DNA of 64,000 nucleotides, taken from positions 1-64,000 of the forward strand of contig MPUH01000048.1 of assembly GCA_001970955.1 (NCBI GenBank), written 5' to 3'. Position numbers and translations under genes: made by a program. This DNA comes from Stentor coeruleus (lineage: Eukaryota; Ciliophora; Heterotrichea; Heterotrichida; Stentoridae). Shown piece by piece: positions 1 to 8,820 of this stretch. Position 1 is the first letter of the stretch. Every line of letters begins with the position of its first letter. The notes beneath the pieces were generated by a model that ran no database searches, was not told the DNA's origin, and saw only the letters and a program-made list of their open reading frames with translations.

Positions 1-525
1 CTCCACTCCACAAAGGCATTTTTTTGCTATAGCTCTTGTAAAGTTGTTAATCGACAGGTTGAAATTTGCAAAAACTTTAGTGACTTCAGGAATAAAGTCA
101 AGGAAAGTTATTTGGGAATTTCCAGATGATGAACTAATTATTGTGCTATAGACATAAAGTGTTAAGAATTTTGGTATGATAAAATCTAAAGATTGAGAGA
201 ATGATTCCTCACGAGCAGCATTCAAAAAGCTCATAAAATGGGTTGGAGGGATATTGAGGTTTGTAAGTATTTGGCTTATTGTCTCATTTTCAGTTCTTTT
301 GATTTGCTCAGTTAGTTTGCCTATTGTTAAAGTATTGAAGCCACTAATAAGCCTTTCGTATGCTTCAAAAAGTCTTGCATGCAATTGATGATAAGTGTTT
401 GAGTCTTGGATTCTGATGATTTGAGAACATAAGCTTCTGATTCTTTTGTTTATCTCGTCGCTGAAGCGGATTCTTTTATTTTCTTCCTTCAGTCTCGTTT
501 TCAGATCAAAAAACCTTGATTCCAT
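1..525 (-). CDS. Partial hypothetical protein (N-terminal 175 residues), runs off the left edge
   Basis: On the minus strand an ATG at 523-525 opens a frame with no stop for 175 codons up to base 1, so the gene continues outside the window. The start reads MESRFFDLKTRLKEE. The visible part is helical and charged at the N terminus, then more hydrophobic (for example FLTLYVYSTIISSSSG). I recognise no domain. It may be a conserved-oligomeric or tethering-type helical protein, but that is only a guess from its texture. It is divergent from the C2-domain gene, with 485 bp between the two starts. Sense-strand codons here are rich in A and C, as at the 5' ends of other genes in this window, which supports the strand call. 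Confidence 0.75.
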   Translation of the reverse strand, partial: MESRFFDLKTRLKEENKRIRFSDEINKRIRSLCSQIIRIQDSNTYHQLHARLFEAYERLISGFNTLTIGKLTEQIKRTENETISQILTNLNIPPTHFMSFLNAAREESFSQSLDFIIPKFLTLYVYSTIISSSSGNSQITFLDFIPEVTKVFANFNLSINNFTRAIAKKCLCGVE

Positions 526-1010
526 TATTATAGACAAATAAATGGCATAAAAAAACAATTTTTAAAGGAAAAAAAAAACTAAGGTTTTCTTATGCTTATA
601 ATATTCAGAATTGATTAAGATTTATATGGATATTTATAAGAATGCTCTAGAAAAGATATTTTTGTTGTGAGGGAATCTAAAAATATTTGCATGATAAAAT
701 TTAGTTGGAGTTGTTGTCGTGTAAATATTCAACTAAATATTTTCCTTTCATGCTGTAATGTTTTCTTATTAGCTTTTGCTATATTAATATTTTAATAAAG
801 ATTTTTATGTATGATAAACCTTAAGTGAAATTGTATTTATTTACATAATTTTAATATATAAAAAAGTGTTTAATAATCAAACCCAAGAAATAAATATTCT
901 AATAGAAAAATTGATATTGACTTTTAATAATTCTGATTACAAACAATAGCCCAACATACCAAAACAAGCCTACCTATAAATTATATCTCGCATATTTTAT
1001 AAATTAAACA
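526..1010. other. Intergenic, divergent 5' flanks
   Basis: AT-rich spacer between two divergent starts. It must hold both promoters. I see no ORF, RNA gene or clear repeat in it. Confidence 0.6.
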
Positions 1011-2024
1011 ATGCAAGGAAAGTCGAATTCTCGTCAAAGAGCTATTTCCGATTACGAATTCGAAAACAAAAAGAAAAGAGTACAATTTACACTAAAACTA
1101 ATTGAAGGTCACTTACACATAAATATTGCCCGTATAGGATCAATGTACCCATATGCAAAAGTCATCTTTGCTAACGAAGTTTGGAAATCAGATCCCTCAC
1201 AAATCGGAGGTACAAAGCCAAAATGGAATCAAATCTACTCTTTTTCATCATCTAATCAAGAAACATTACAAATCACAATATACGACAAGTCTATAATTTT
1301 TGGAGAGTGTGAGGTAGGTCGTTGTACAATCCACTTGAATGACGTTAAACAAAATCACTTTACTGAATGGTGGGACATAATGAGTCCAAACAAAGAATTA
1401 GCAGGAGCAATTTTATTAGCTTTTGAGTTTCCCCAAAATGTATCAATCCCAATGCATACATCTAATAATTCTTGGGATCTGAAAATGCATCATCATATTG
1501 AGTCTTCACCTATTGTAACTCGTGTTAGAGGTATGCATTTAACACAAATATCACATAGAACACCTGATATAAAAAAAATATACTGCAATACTGAACCTGA
1601 TGAACTTTGTAATCTTGAACAATTAAGAAATGATCTTATTGAAGAAAGTGAGAGAATAAAAAATCAAGAAAATCGAGTTATAAGGTTTTTAAATAAACTT
1701 CATGAAGACCATGCTCAGGTTAAAAATGAAAAAAATGAACTGAATAAATATAAAGAAATTTTTAGAATAAAAGAAGAAATGATATTAAAAGAAAAATCTA
1801 GTATTGAAAATGAAAAATTCGAACTTGAAAGACATAAAGAAGAAATTGTTAAACTTAAAGAAACTTTGAATATTGATTATTTAAAACTAAAACAAGAAAA
1901 AATTAAAGTTAAAGCACAGAAAGTGTTTCAGGCTAGAGTGAAAAAACGAATATCAGATATGGAGGTTTGGATTTTTAATGATATGGAAAAGATGCAAAAT
2001 AATATTAATAAACCTTGCTTTTGA
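1011..2024 (+). CDS. C2 domain plus coiled-coil protein
   Basis: This is a 337-residue protein. Residues about 25-145 look like a C2 domain: beta-rich, with the stretch TLKLIEGHLHINI, then KPKWNQIYSF and LQITIYDK, which are the usual strand-4 and strand-6/7 landmarks. C2 domains bind phospholipid, often with calcium. The acidic calcium-loop residues are not clearly complete here, so calcium binding is uncertain. Residues about 195-325 form a long Glu/Lys-rich coiled coil. The likely role is a membrane- or cytoskeleton-associated scaffold. The ATG at 1011 is the first in frame and follows a very AT-rich leader. It ends with TGA, evidence that TGA is a stop in this genome. A gene on the same strand follows 123 bp downstream. 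Confidence 0.85.
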   Translation: MQGKSNSRQRAISDYEFENKKKRVQFTLKLIEGHLHINIARIGSMYPYAKVIFANEVWKSDPSQIGGTKPKWNQIYSFSSSNQETLQITIYDKSIIFGECEVGRCTIHLNDVKQNHFTEWWDIMSPNKELAGAILLAFEFPQNVSIPMHTSNNSWDLKMHHHIESSPIVTRVRGMHLTQISHRTPDIKKIYCNTEPDELCNLEQLRNDLIEESERIKNQENRVIRFLNKLHEDHAQVKNEKNELNKYKEIFRIKEEMILKEKSSIENEKFELERHKEEIVKLKETLNIDYLKLKQEKIKVKAQKVFQARVKKRISDMEVWIFNDMEKMQNNINKPCF

Positions 2025-2147
2025 TATTTAGATAAGTAGATTTATATTATGGATGATGTTTTAAATTAAAAAAAACTAAGAAATTAATGTAAAACATAAA
2101 ACCGCATTAGTCTTGACTTTATATTAAATAAAGTTATTATAAAATAG

Positions 2148-2933
2148 ATGGCTAGTAGATCACCAACATTAAGAACACAGAAAAAACCTAACTCTCATTC
2201 AAGATCATCAGTAATTTTAACTGAAGCAAAAAACTATTTGCTAAAACAAGGTAAAAAAGAATTTAAATCATTGAATACGTTAAATTTTATAGATGATCCG
2301 CATAAAGATACAGAAGGAAGCTTTTGTAAGAATGATTCTAAAGGAAGGCAACAAAGTTTTATGGAAATGATGGGATATCATAAGAAAATCGACACAAATC
2401 TTAAGAGTAATCCTCTTAATATTAATATCTCAACACCTACTATATCTTTGACAGATTTTATGGGTGGAAATAGATATACTTTTCTTAAAAAAGCAGGCTT
2501 TTTATCAATATATGATGAATGCTTGCGGAATCAAGAAGTAAAAAAAATCGCTGATGAAAAAAATGCTTTTTCTATGCCGAATATTGCTCATTATGACATG
2601 ATAAGAGAAAGTACTATTAAAGGTCCTATGCATTTGAAATCAAGTTCGAGTATATCCTTACTACCTAAAGTAAAATTACAGCCAGCTACTACAAGGGCTA
2701 AAATCGATAGTATATACAAATTTTCAAAACTAGAACACAAGCAAATTGATAAACTAGATAAAATTCTTCAGGATTGCGATAATTTGTTTAGAGAAAATCA
2801 GGAACTTAGAAATACTGAAAATGAATTAGCCGCGAATCAACTTCTTGAATTTAGTAGCCATAGGAAAAAAAAATATAAGCTTTCAAAAAAAGAACTTCAT
2901 ACGATAAGACTAAATGAACAGGCTTTAGATTAA
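2148..2933 (+). CDS. Hypothetical protein, 261 aa
   Basis: I do not recognise this protein. The N terminus is Ser/Arg-rich (MASRSPTLRTQKKPNSHSRS), typical of ciliate cytoskeletal or basal-body proteins but not diagnostic. The C-terminal 70 residues are helical and charged (KLDKILQDCDNLFRENQELR), probably a short coiled coil. There is no signal peptide or membrane segment. The start at 2148 is the first in-frame ATG. The next gene's ATG lies only 7 bp beyond this stop on the same strand, so the downstream promoter must lie inside this gene, or the two are co-transcribed. Confidence 0.75.
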   Translation: MASRSPTLRTQKKPNSHSRSSVILTEAKNYLLKQGKKEFKSLNTLNFIDDPHKDTEGSFCKNDSKGRQQSFMEMMGYHKKIDTNLKSNPLNINISTPTISLTDFMGGNRYTFLKKAGFLSIYDECLRNQEVKKIADEKNAFSMPNIAHYDMIRESTIKGPMHLKSSSSISLLPKVKLQPATTRAKIDSIYKFSKLEHKQIDKLDKILQDCDNLFRENQELRNTENELAANQLLEFSSHRKKKYKLSKKELHTIRLNEQALD

Positions 2934-2940
2934 TTTAAAT

Positions 2941-4188
2941 ATGTTGAGGACATATAGTAGTGAATTTCTTCAATCAAGTAGTAATTTCTCAAAACCTCAA
3001 GATTTTACAAATACGCCTGAAATTTTAAGCTCAAATAAGACGACTGAGTTGCAAAAATTTGATAAAATTCCTCAAAAAACACTTCAAAAGCAAAACCCTA
3101 ACTTAGAAATACAACGAGAAACCCAACCATCTGGAAATTTTCTCGATAATTATCTTCAATTATTCGAACAGAGCAATGACAAGCCAAAGTTTATTTTGAA
3201 ATTCTTGACAAAAATAACTAAACCCAATCAAGAGTTATATATAAAGAGTGCGGGTAAAATTAAACATGCCTTGATTTTCCTTTTCAGAAGGTGCATTTTA
3301 TCAAGCAAAATAACCGAAGTTCAAGAAATCCTAACAAAATCATTGAAAAAACTTGAAACCAAGTCATTTTTCTTTTTAGAACTACTGATTAGTATTTTTC
3401 ATCATATTCTTGCCCTACACCAAAATGTAAAAATCCAACTTTTAAGTCCTTTTATGGATTTATTTTTAAAATCTAAATGCTCTCAGTTACAGAATTTAAT
3501 ATTCATCAGCATATTCTTAAAATTACCTGATACCCCAGACATCTCTTTATTAGAATTCTTTAAAAATACAATTTCTTCTTTGTAACTTTTACACAGATCC
3601 AAAAACTCTTTAAAGTCCAAAGAGCAGCTTGAAAGCATCTGCGAAATGCTTACAATTAAATTGGAAGCTAAAGAAAAACTAAAAGAAAGCCATCAAAATT
3701 ATGATTGTGATATTGAAAAAATGACTAAAGATTCTAAACAATTTTCACTAAAAGGTGGAGCTAAGAAGAAAAATCATACAAAAATAAATGGGCTACCTAA
3801 AAATCAAAGAATAATAAAATCCCCAAGTAAAAGAAGGAAAATTGATGAGACTGAAGAAAATCTAGAAAAAGGATTTAGTCAGGAAGTATTGAAAAAATTG
3901 TCTAGCCCAAGAAAAAAATTGTCTGGTTCTAGGAATAAAAGTGTAGTAATAGAGGCAAAGGTAAATAAACAAGAAAAAAGTCAGGCTAATGGTAGGTCTA
4001 AAAGCTTAGATAAAAAGAAAAATGTAAAATTTGACTTGGATTCTATATCTGTAAAACTGTTTGATAAGAGGATGATAGTTAGCCAAACGTCAACTGTAGC
4101 CTTTACAAAACCAGGAAAAGGTATCTTGAAAACAAAAATCATTGCAAAAGGCAAAACTAATCCAAATAAGCATAAAAATAAAAGTTAG
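2941..4188 (+). CDS. Hypothetical basic protein, two exons, 410 aa
   Basis: Two frames (2941-3581 and 3597-4188) are joined by a 15-nt intron at 3582-3596, gtaacttttacacag. It carries an in-frame TAA, and its removal gives a continuous 410-codon frame. Exon 1 has a disordered N terminus, then a helical alpha-solenoid-like part (residues about 75-215, rich in Leu and Ile, e.g. FFFLELLISIFHHIL). Exon 2 is Lys/Ser-rich with many KK and SP pairs and reads like a nuclear or chromatin/microtubule-binding tail. I recognise no family. It starts 7 bp after the previous gene and converges with the phosphatase gene 232 bp downstream. Confidence 0.8.
3582..3596 (+). other. 15-nt intron
   Basis: gtaacttttacacag. 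GT-AG ends and an internal in-frame stop. Removal fuses two open frames. Confidence 0.9.
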
Positions 4189-4420
4189 CTATTCATAAAT
4201 TATTTTTTACATCAAAATTTTCTGCAAATAACTTATTCCTATAAACCCATAACCCAAGATATAATTATTATTTTATTAAAAATCCAAAAAAAAGTCTAAA
4301 TTTTCTCAAAAACCAATGCTCAGAATATTATTTTAATAATCAAAAATCTCATCATCCTTCTAACACAAAAATCAAAAAACGCTAATATTTTATTATTATA
4401 TTACCTTTCCCACATAAGTC

Positions 4421-5647
4421 TTATTTATAACTACTACTCGCCTCACTATTTATCAAAAATTCATTCATATAATCTTCATAAAACGTCCTCAAATGAAAAG
4501 TTTCATAATTCACCTCTCTAATATCTTCAACATCAAAAAGTGACTGTAAGTAATCAATTAAATTAAGTAACTCTCTATCTTCTCTATCATCATACCATGA
4601 AATAATAGGAATCCCATTATCAATCTGATACCCAAACGAATATGCAGCATTATCAACAATAACAACATCACTCAATTTCCTATTACCAAAAATCCTCAAA
4701 TCCTTAATATAAATCCCATTCATATTCACACAATTATCCCTAAAAAATCTTTGATGTATCAATTCTCCTGTTGGATCCAAATAATCTAAAACAACATTAG
4801 CATAACATTGATGAGAAGCTGTAAATATAAAAACTTCAAAATACTTATTGACTTCTTTTAAACATTCTATAGCATATGGACGAATACTAATCCCAGCATT
4901 AATCACTTCACCATTAGGAAAAGTTACAGGAAGTAATACATCAGGTTGCATTTCTTCAATATTTTCACAACAATGGACTAATGTTTCATCTAAGTCAAAA
5001 ACAACTGTTTTTTTGTTTTCATACCCTGGACGACGAGGAATGTTTATTCTTTTTTCTTTGAGTTGTTCAATATCAACAGGAGGAAGGGAACGGACGATTT
5101 TTAATCCTTGGAAAGTTTGGAATAAATGCTCATTGTAAGTATCTTCGTAATTTTGCTTAACTGAAGGTGTTGAGGTTTGTGTGACTAGGACTTGGAGATT
5201 TGCTGATGATCCTGTTTCAGGCTTGAGGGATTTTTGAGAATTTGTTGTGGTTTTAGGTCTTTTTATTAGTTTTGGCTTTAATTTTTTCTTTAGAGGAGTT
5301 TTTGGTTTAGTATTGGTTGAGTATCTGAATGGTTTTGGGCTACCTAGTTTTGATTGGCTTCTTATTTGAGTTTTTGGAGTATCTGGGGGGAAAATAAAAA
5401 CTTTGCCTTTTGGACTTGGAGAATAAGCTTTTTTGATAAGGTCTGTTGAGGACTGTTGCTTTTCACGAGTTACAGACTTACCTACAGTTAAAAAATGCCG
5501 ATGCTTTGGAGAATTTTTATTTAATTCAACAGACTCACATAGTTCTTCTTCAGGGATATCTATTGTAAGTTTTTTTGACTTTACTATCAACTTTTTTTTT
5601 GAAATCTTTGGTGATAATGGTTTCTTTTTTGATTTTAGTGAGTTCAT
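4421..5647 (-). CDS. FCP1/SCP-type (NLI-interacting factor-like) protein phosphatase
   Basis: This is a 408-residue HAD-superfamily Ser/Thr phosphatase. The catalytic DxDxT motif reads VVFDLDETLVHC at about residue 218. The later motif VVIVDNAAYSFGYQIDNGIP and the DDREDRELLNL tail match the SCP/CTDSPL2 group, which removes phosphate from the RNA polymerase II CTD, SMADs or lipins. About 200 N-terminal residues are basic and disordered (many KK and PK pairs), suggesting nuclear location. No BRCT domain follows, so it is SCP/CTDSPL-like rather than full FCP1. The true substrate cannot be told from sequence. It converges with the preceding gene. The start is the first in-frame ATG, at 5645-5647. 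Confidence 0.93.
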   Translation of the reverse strand: MNSLKSKKKPLSPKISKKKLIVKSKKLTIDIPEEELCESVELNKNSPKHRHFLTVGKSVTREKQQSSTDLIKKAYSPSPKGKVFIFPPDTPKTQIRSQSKLGSPKPFRYSTNTKPKTPLKKKLKPKLIKRPKTTTNSQKSLKPETGSSANLQVLVTQTSTPSVKQNYEDTYNEHLFQTFQGLKIVRSLPPVDIEQLKEKRINIPRRPGYENKKTVVFDLDETLVHCCENIEEMQPDVLLPVTFPNGEVINAGISIRPYAIECLKEVNKYFEVFIFTASHQCYANVVLDYLDPTGELIHQRFFRDNCVNMNGIYIKDLRIFGNRKLSDVVIVDNAAYSFGYQIDNGIPIISWYDDREDRELLNLIDYLQSLFDVEDIREVNYETFHLRTFYEDYMNEFLINSEASSSYK

Positions 5648-6148
5648 TTTATTGTTAAGACTATGATATGTATTATATATGGAAAACTTTGATTTTTAAT
5701 TTTGCCATGAAGAAATGGATAAATCGATGTAGTATTTTATTGATTGAAAAAAAATCATCATTTTTGTTGATTATTTAGAGAGTTGATCATTTAGAGAATG
5801 AATTTTTGGGTTTAGAAAAAAAAAATATAGTTTCAGGTTATTATGCTAAATTCTTTGATATATAAAAGGATTTTAGGGGCTATTTTTTTTATGAATAGTT
5901 CTTGTGAGAAAATATGCTAAAGGATATGATGAAAACTTTGATTATAAGATTGAATTATTGAATAATAAACTAGCACCTTTGATATAACGCTCTGTATCTT
6001 AGATAATTTTAAAATGACAAGAGAATAATCCCCAAATTTTGTATGCAGTTAAAAATTGGTTTTAAAAAACGAATGGTGATCTTATTGCAGCTATTTTTCA
6101 GACTCTAATATAAAATTTATTAAAGACTTAAATATTTCTAGATAATAA
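5648..6148. other. Intergenic, divergent 5' flanks
   Basis: AT-rich, non-coding in appearance, between divergent starts. No RNA gene or repeat seen. Confidence 0.55.
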
Positions 6149-7147
6149 ATGGGATGCAAACAGTGTAAACCATGTGAAAAAAATCTCTCCTTCAAACAGA
6201 GATCATTTTCACAACTAAAAGAAGCAATTGATGGTAACAGCAGTAAAAAATTCCAAAGCACTATTGCGCTCATCAAGCATAATTTCAAAGATATAAGTAT
6301 AATATTTGATGCTCCAGATATCAACCACAAGCATCTAAAACTCAATTCTCTATGTTATAGTTTAATTCAGGGTAAACATGAGGCTTTCTCTTCTCTTCTA
6401 AATGAAGGGGCAAGTATAAACAAGATGAATGATCTATTCGAGTCACAAAATTTGCGAGCATTGGACATTGTATGTGCTAAAGGATATTTGGAAATATTAA
6501 AAATTCTCCTCCCGATATATCTTGAAAGTAAAAGTCATAATGAAAACATGCAGAGTACGGTTCACTTCCCTGATTTCGAACCGGAAAAGTCATTTCCTAT
6601 TCAAATTGCAACAAAATCAGGGATGATACAAATTATTTCTTATATTCGTAGTTTTTTCTCAGGAAGGGAAAATATCCCTGTAGAATTTGATATAAATGCT
6701 ATTAACCCACGAACAGGAGAAAATTGTGGATTACTTGCGTGCAGGTATGGAAATCAACTTTTATTAGATTTTTTTTATAGAACTTGCAATGTTGATTTGA
6801 GAATGCTTAATAAAGACAATGAAAATGCAGTTATTATCTGTCTTCAAGGATTTAAGAAAAGAAGAATTTATAGTTATTTCAATTGTGTTAAGTATTTAAT
6901 TGATGTTGTGAAGATTGATATTACCTATAGGTATCAATTCATGATTAATTTGGCTGAATGCCCAGATACTATAAGACTTTTAACGTCAAAACTAGCAGAA
7001 GAAGGGATTAATGTTGATAAAACAGAAACGGCCAATAGTCCATTCCGAAATTTCCACGAAAATTCTCAATTTTCATCTGAACTCGGTTTGCCATTTAGTT
7101 GTAATGCTCGTAGTACATTTGGAAGTGCTAAAGACTATTTACTATAA
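6149..7147 (+). CDS. Ankyrin-repeat protein with N-terminal MGC acylation signal (paralogue A)
   Basis: This 332-residue protein begins MGCKQCKPC, a strong candidate for N-myristoylation at Gly2 plus palmitoylation of nearby cysteines, so it is probably membrane-attached. Degenerate ankyrin repeats fill residues about 65-270, for example LRALDIVCAKGYLEILKILL and ENCGLLACRYGNQLLLDFFY. It is clearly paralogous to the protein at 12449-13570: the same MGC start, repeat order and a shared block (NPRTGENCG / EKSTGYNCA; NKDNENAVI / NNNKENAIQ). Ankyrin repeats bind proteins; the partner is unknown. The C-terminal tail is Ser/Asn-rich. The Nudix gene starts 22 bp downstream on the same strand. Confidence 0.88.
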   Translation: MGCKQCKPCEKNLSFKQRSFSQLKEAIDGNSSKKFQSTIALIKHNFKDISIIFDAPDINHKHLKLNSLCYSLIQGKHEAFSSLLNEGASINKMNDLFESQNLRALDIVCAKGYLEILKILLPIYLESKSHNENMQSTVHFPDFEPEKSFPIQIATKSGMIQIISYIRSFFSGRENIPVEFDINAINPRTGENCGLLACRYGNQLLLDFFYRTCNVDLRMLNKDNENAVIICLQGFKKRRIYSYFNCVKYLIDVVKIDITYRYQFMINLAECPDTIRLLTSKLAEEGINVDKTETANSPFRNFHENSQFSSELGLPFSCNARSTFGSAKDYLL

Positions 7148-7169
7148 AGATAAATGATAATAATAATAT

Positions 7170-7742
7170 ATGGAGTCAACAGTTTTATATGAAGGGAAGT
7201 GGCTAAAACTAATGACGAAACCAGTTCTGGGGAGGAATAATGAAGTAGTTCCATGGGAATATGTTGTGAGACAAAGAAAAACACAAGAAGTTGATGGAGT
7301 AGATGTAATTGCAAAAATAAGGGATAAATTTATATGTGTGGCTGTATATAGATATCCACTTTCAAAGTATGTTTTAGGATTCCCAGCAGGACTTATGGAA
7401 AATCTTGAGCCAGCAGAAGCAGCATTAAAAGAACTTAAAGAGGAAGCTGGGTATACTGCAAGAATAGAAGATATTACTTATATAAGCCCACAAGTGTTTA
7501 TAGACCCATGGAAGTCTACTGAAAGTACTATTTTTGTTATGGTTAATGTCCCTGAAATTCCTGAAAATGAACACCCGGAACAAAATCTTGAAGGGGAGGA
7601 AGAGATTATTGTTGAACTTATTGATAAGGAAGATTTTATTGACAAAGCTATTAAGGTTTGTGAGGAAAAAGGGTATTTACTTGAAGCTAGACTTTTTATG
7701 TTTGGCAAAGGATTAAAAGATACTTTTAATAGTCTTAGATAA
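7170..7742 (+). CDS. Nudix hydrolase, ADP-sugar pyrophosphatase type (NUDT5-like)
   Basis: This 190-residue protein matches the ADP-ribose/ADP-sugar diphosphatase branch: ADP-ribose + H2O -> AMP + ribose 5-phosphate. The Nudix region, GFPAGLMENLEP followed by AALKELKEEAGY (about residues 70-95), has the catalytic helix EL-x-EE-x-G. The spacing between the Gly and the K/RE pair is one residue shorter than the canonical GX5EX7REUXEEXGU. The downstream FIDPWKSTEST fits the family's substrate loop. It is usually a cytosolic dimer. Substrate choice among ADP-ribose, ADP-mannose and 8-oxo-dGDP cannot be read from sequence. The start is the first in-frame ATG, 22 bp after the ankyrin gene's stop. 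Confidence 0.92.
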   Translation: MESTVLYEGKWLKLMTKPVLGRNNEVVPWEYVVRQRKTQEVDGVDVIAKIRDKFICVAVYRYPLSKYVLGFPAGLMENLEPAEAALKELKEEAGYTARIEDITYISPQVFIDPWKSTESTIFVMVNVPEIPENEHPEQNLEGEEEIIVELIDKEDFIDKAIKVCEEKGYLLEARLFMFGKGLKDTFNSLR

Positions 7743-8222
7743 CTTTTAGATCTATTAGAACTTTTTAGCTTTTTAGATGTGATGGGGTTTGAAGGATTTT
7801 ACTTAATAAATCATTCACTTTTTTAATTGATTTTACATATCTCAGATTCAGTTTTATTAGTTTAGTATTAGTATTAGTTAGGAATTATCGCTTGACTATT
7901 GTCCAGCCCTTATCTCATCTAATATAAATGGAATCTCGAAAGCAGTCAATAAAAAGTCACCTTCAGCCCCTTGCTTTTCCTAATTACATAAAGGAAAGGG
8001 CTACTATAATAGGCCTAAAGTGTTCAGAGACTATCACAAAGCTCACAAAGGTCTGTGCAGGAGTTGGTCTCTACATTTCTCTAAAATGTTAGACATAAGT
8101 CAAAAGCAGCTCTATAAGCATTTTTCCCGTATGCAAAGGTCTGAAAAGATTCCAGATTGTCTAAAGAAATCCCATGTGCTAACAAAAATAGTTCAATTAC
8201 CAAGATTAAAAACTACACTGTG
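7743..8222. other. Intergenic with a coding-like but frame-broken stretch (7928-8222)
   Basis: The first 185 bp are ordinary spacer. From the ATG at 7928 the DNA becomes more GC-rich and reads like protein for 54 codons (start MESRKQSIKSHLQPLAFPNY) to a TAG at 8090-8092. An overlapping frame (8020-8222) then carries MLDISQKQLYKHFSRMQRSE. The frame of the gene at 8223 also extends upstream to 8157. No 15- or 16-nt GT-AG segment joins these frames; the nearest is a 17-nt segment at 8139-8155. This may be the broken or mis-sequenced 5' part of the gene at 8223, or a decayed gene. Confidence 0.4.
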
Positions 8223-8582
8223 ATGAAAAGCATCGAAACTATTTTAAAAGAAGTTGATGCTGATGATGAGACTAGGAATAAAGCTTATGAGATTTTTGAA
8301 GAGAAAAAATATAAGAGTGCTCGGCTTATCGTTGAAGCTGCATATGCTGATCAGAAATCTACATTTTTATTGAGTAGAGATAGATTTATGGATACAGATA
8401 GGAAAGAAATCTTAACTTCTGTGGAAACTGCTTTAAGTCTTCAATTGGAGAATTTGAATGAGCAGAATAAATCTGGGTGGGATAACTTACCAGTGATGTC
8501 TCAGCTTGATATGGAAAAAAGCTTTTTGGATAAAGCTTTACAGATTTCATTTCTTTCTGGATGCAAGATAGCTTATAAATAA
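8223..8582 (+). CDS. Hypothetical small helical protein (119 aa; N terminus uncertain)
   Basis: The ATG at 8223 gives 119 residues, mostly acidic helices (MKSIETILKEVDADDETRNK, then EKKYKSARLIVEAAYADQKS). No domain is recognised. The same frame stays open upstream to 8157 without an ATG, and the 7928-8222 stretch also looks coding in other frames, so the true protein may be longer and begin near 7928. The body contains no visible membrane segment. It converges with RPC2, 238 bp before that gene's stop. Confidence 0.55.
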   Translation: MKSIETILKEVDADDETRNKAYEIFEEKKYKSARLIVEAAYADQKSTFLLSRDRFMDTDRKEILTSVETALSLQLENLNEQNKSGWDNLPVMSQLDMEKSFLDKALQISFLSGCKIAYK

Positions 8583-8820
8583 TTATTAATTCAATTACTT
8601 TTACCTTTAAACCTTAATTCTCAAATATCAAAGTAATAAAATCCTTCTATATTTAATTCAACTATTCATTTTTATCCTAATCCATATTCCTAAAAATATC
8701 CAAATAATCACCAAAGTTCTACAAAATTATTTTTTTCAAGGTAAAAAATAAAACAAAATCAATTCACATCCAATCCATTCAAAACTTAAAAAAAATCTTA
8801 AATCCTTATATCAATGAAAA

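Noticed and set aside
4848-5138. Plus-strand frame inside the FCP/SCP-like phosphatase
   Set aside because: Shadow of the conserved minus-strand phosphatase; no protein-like composition.
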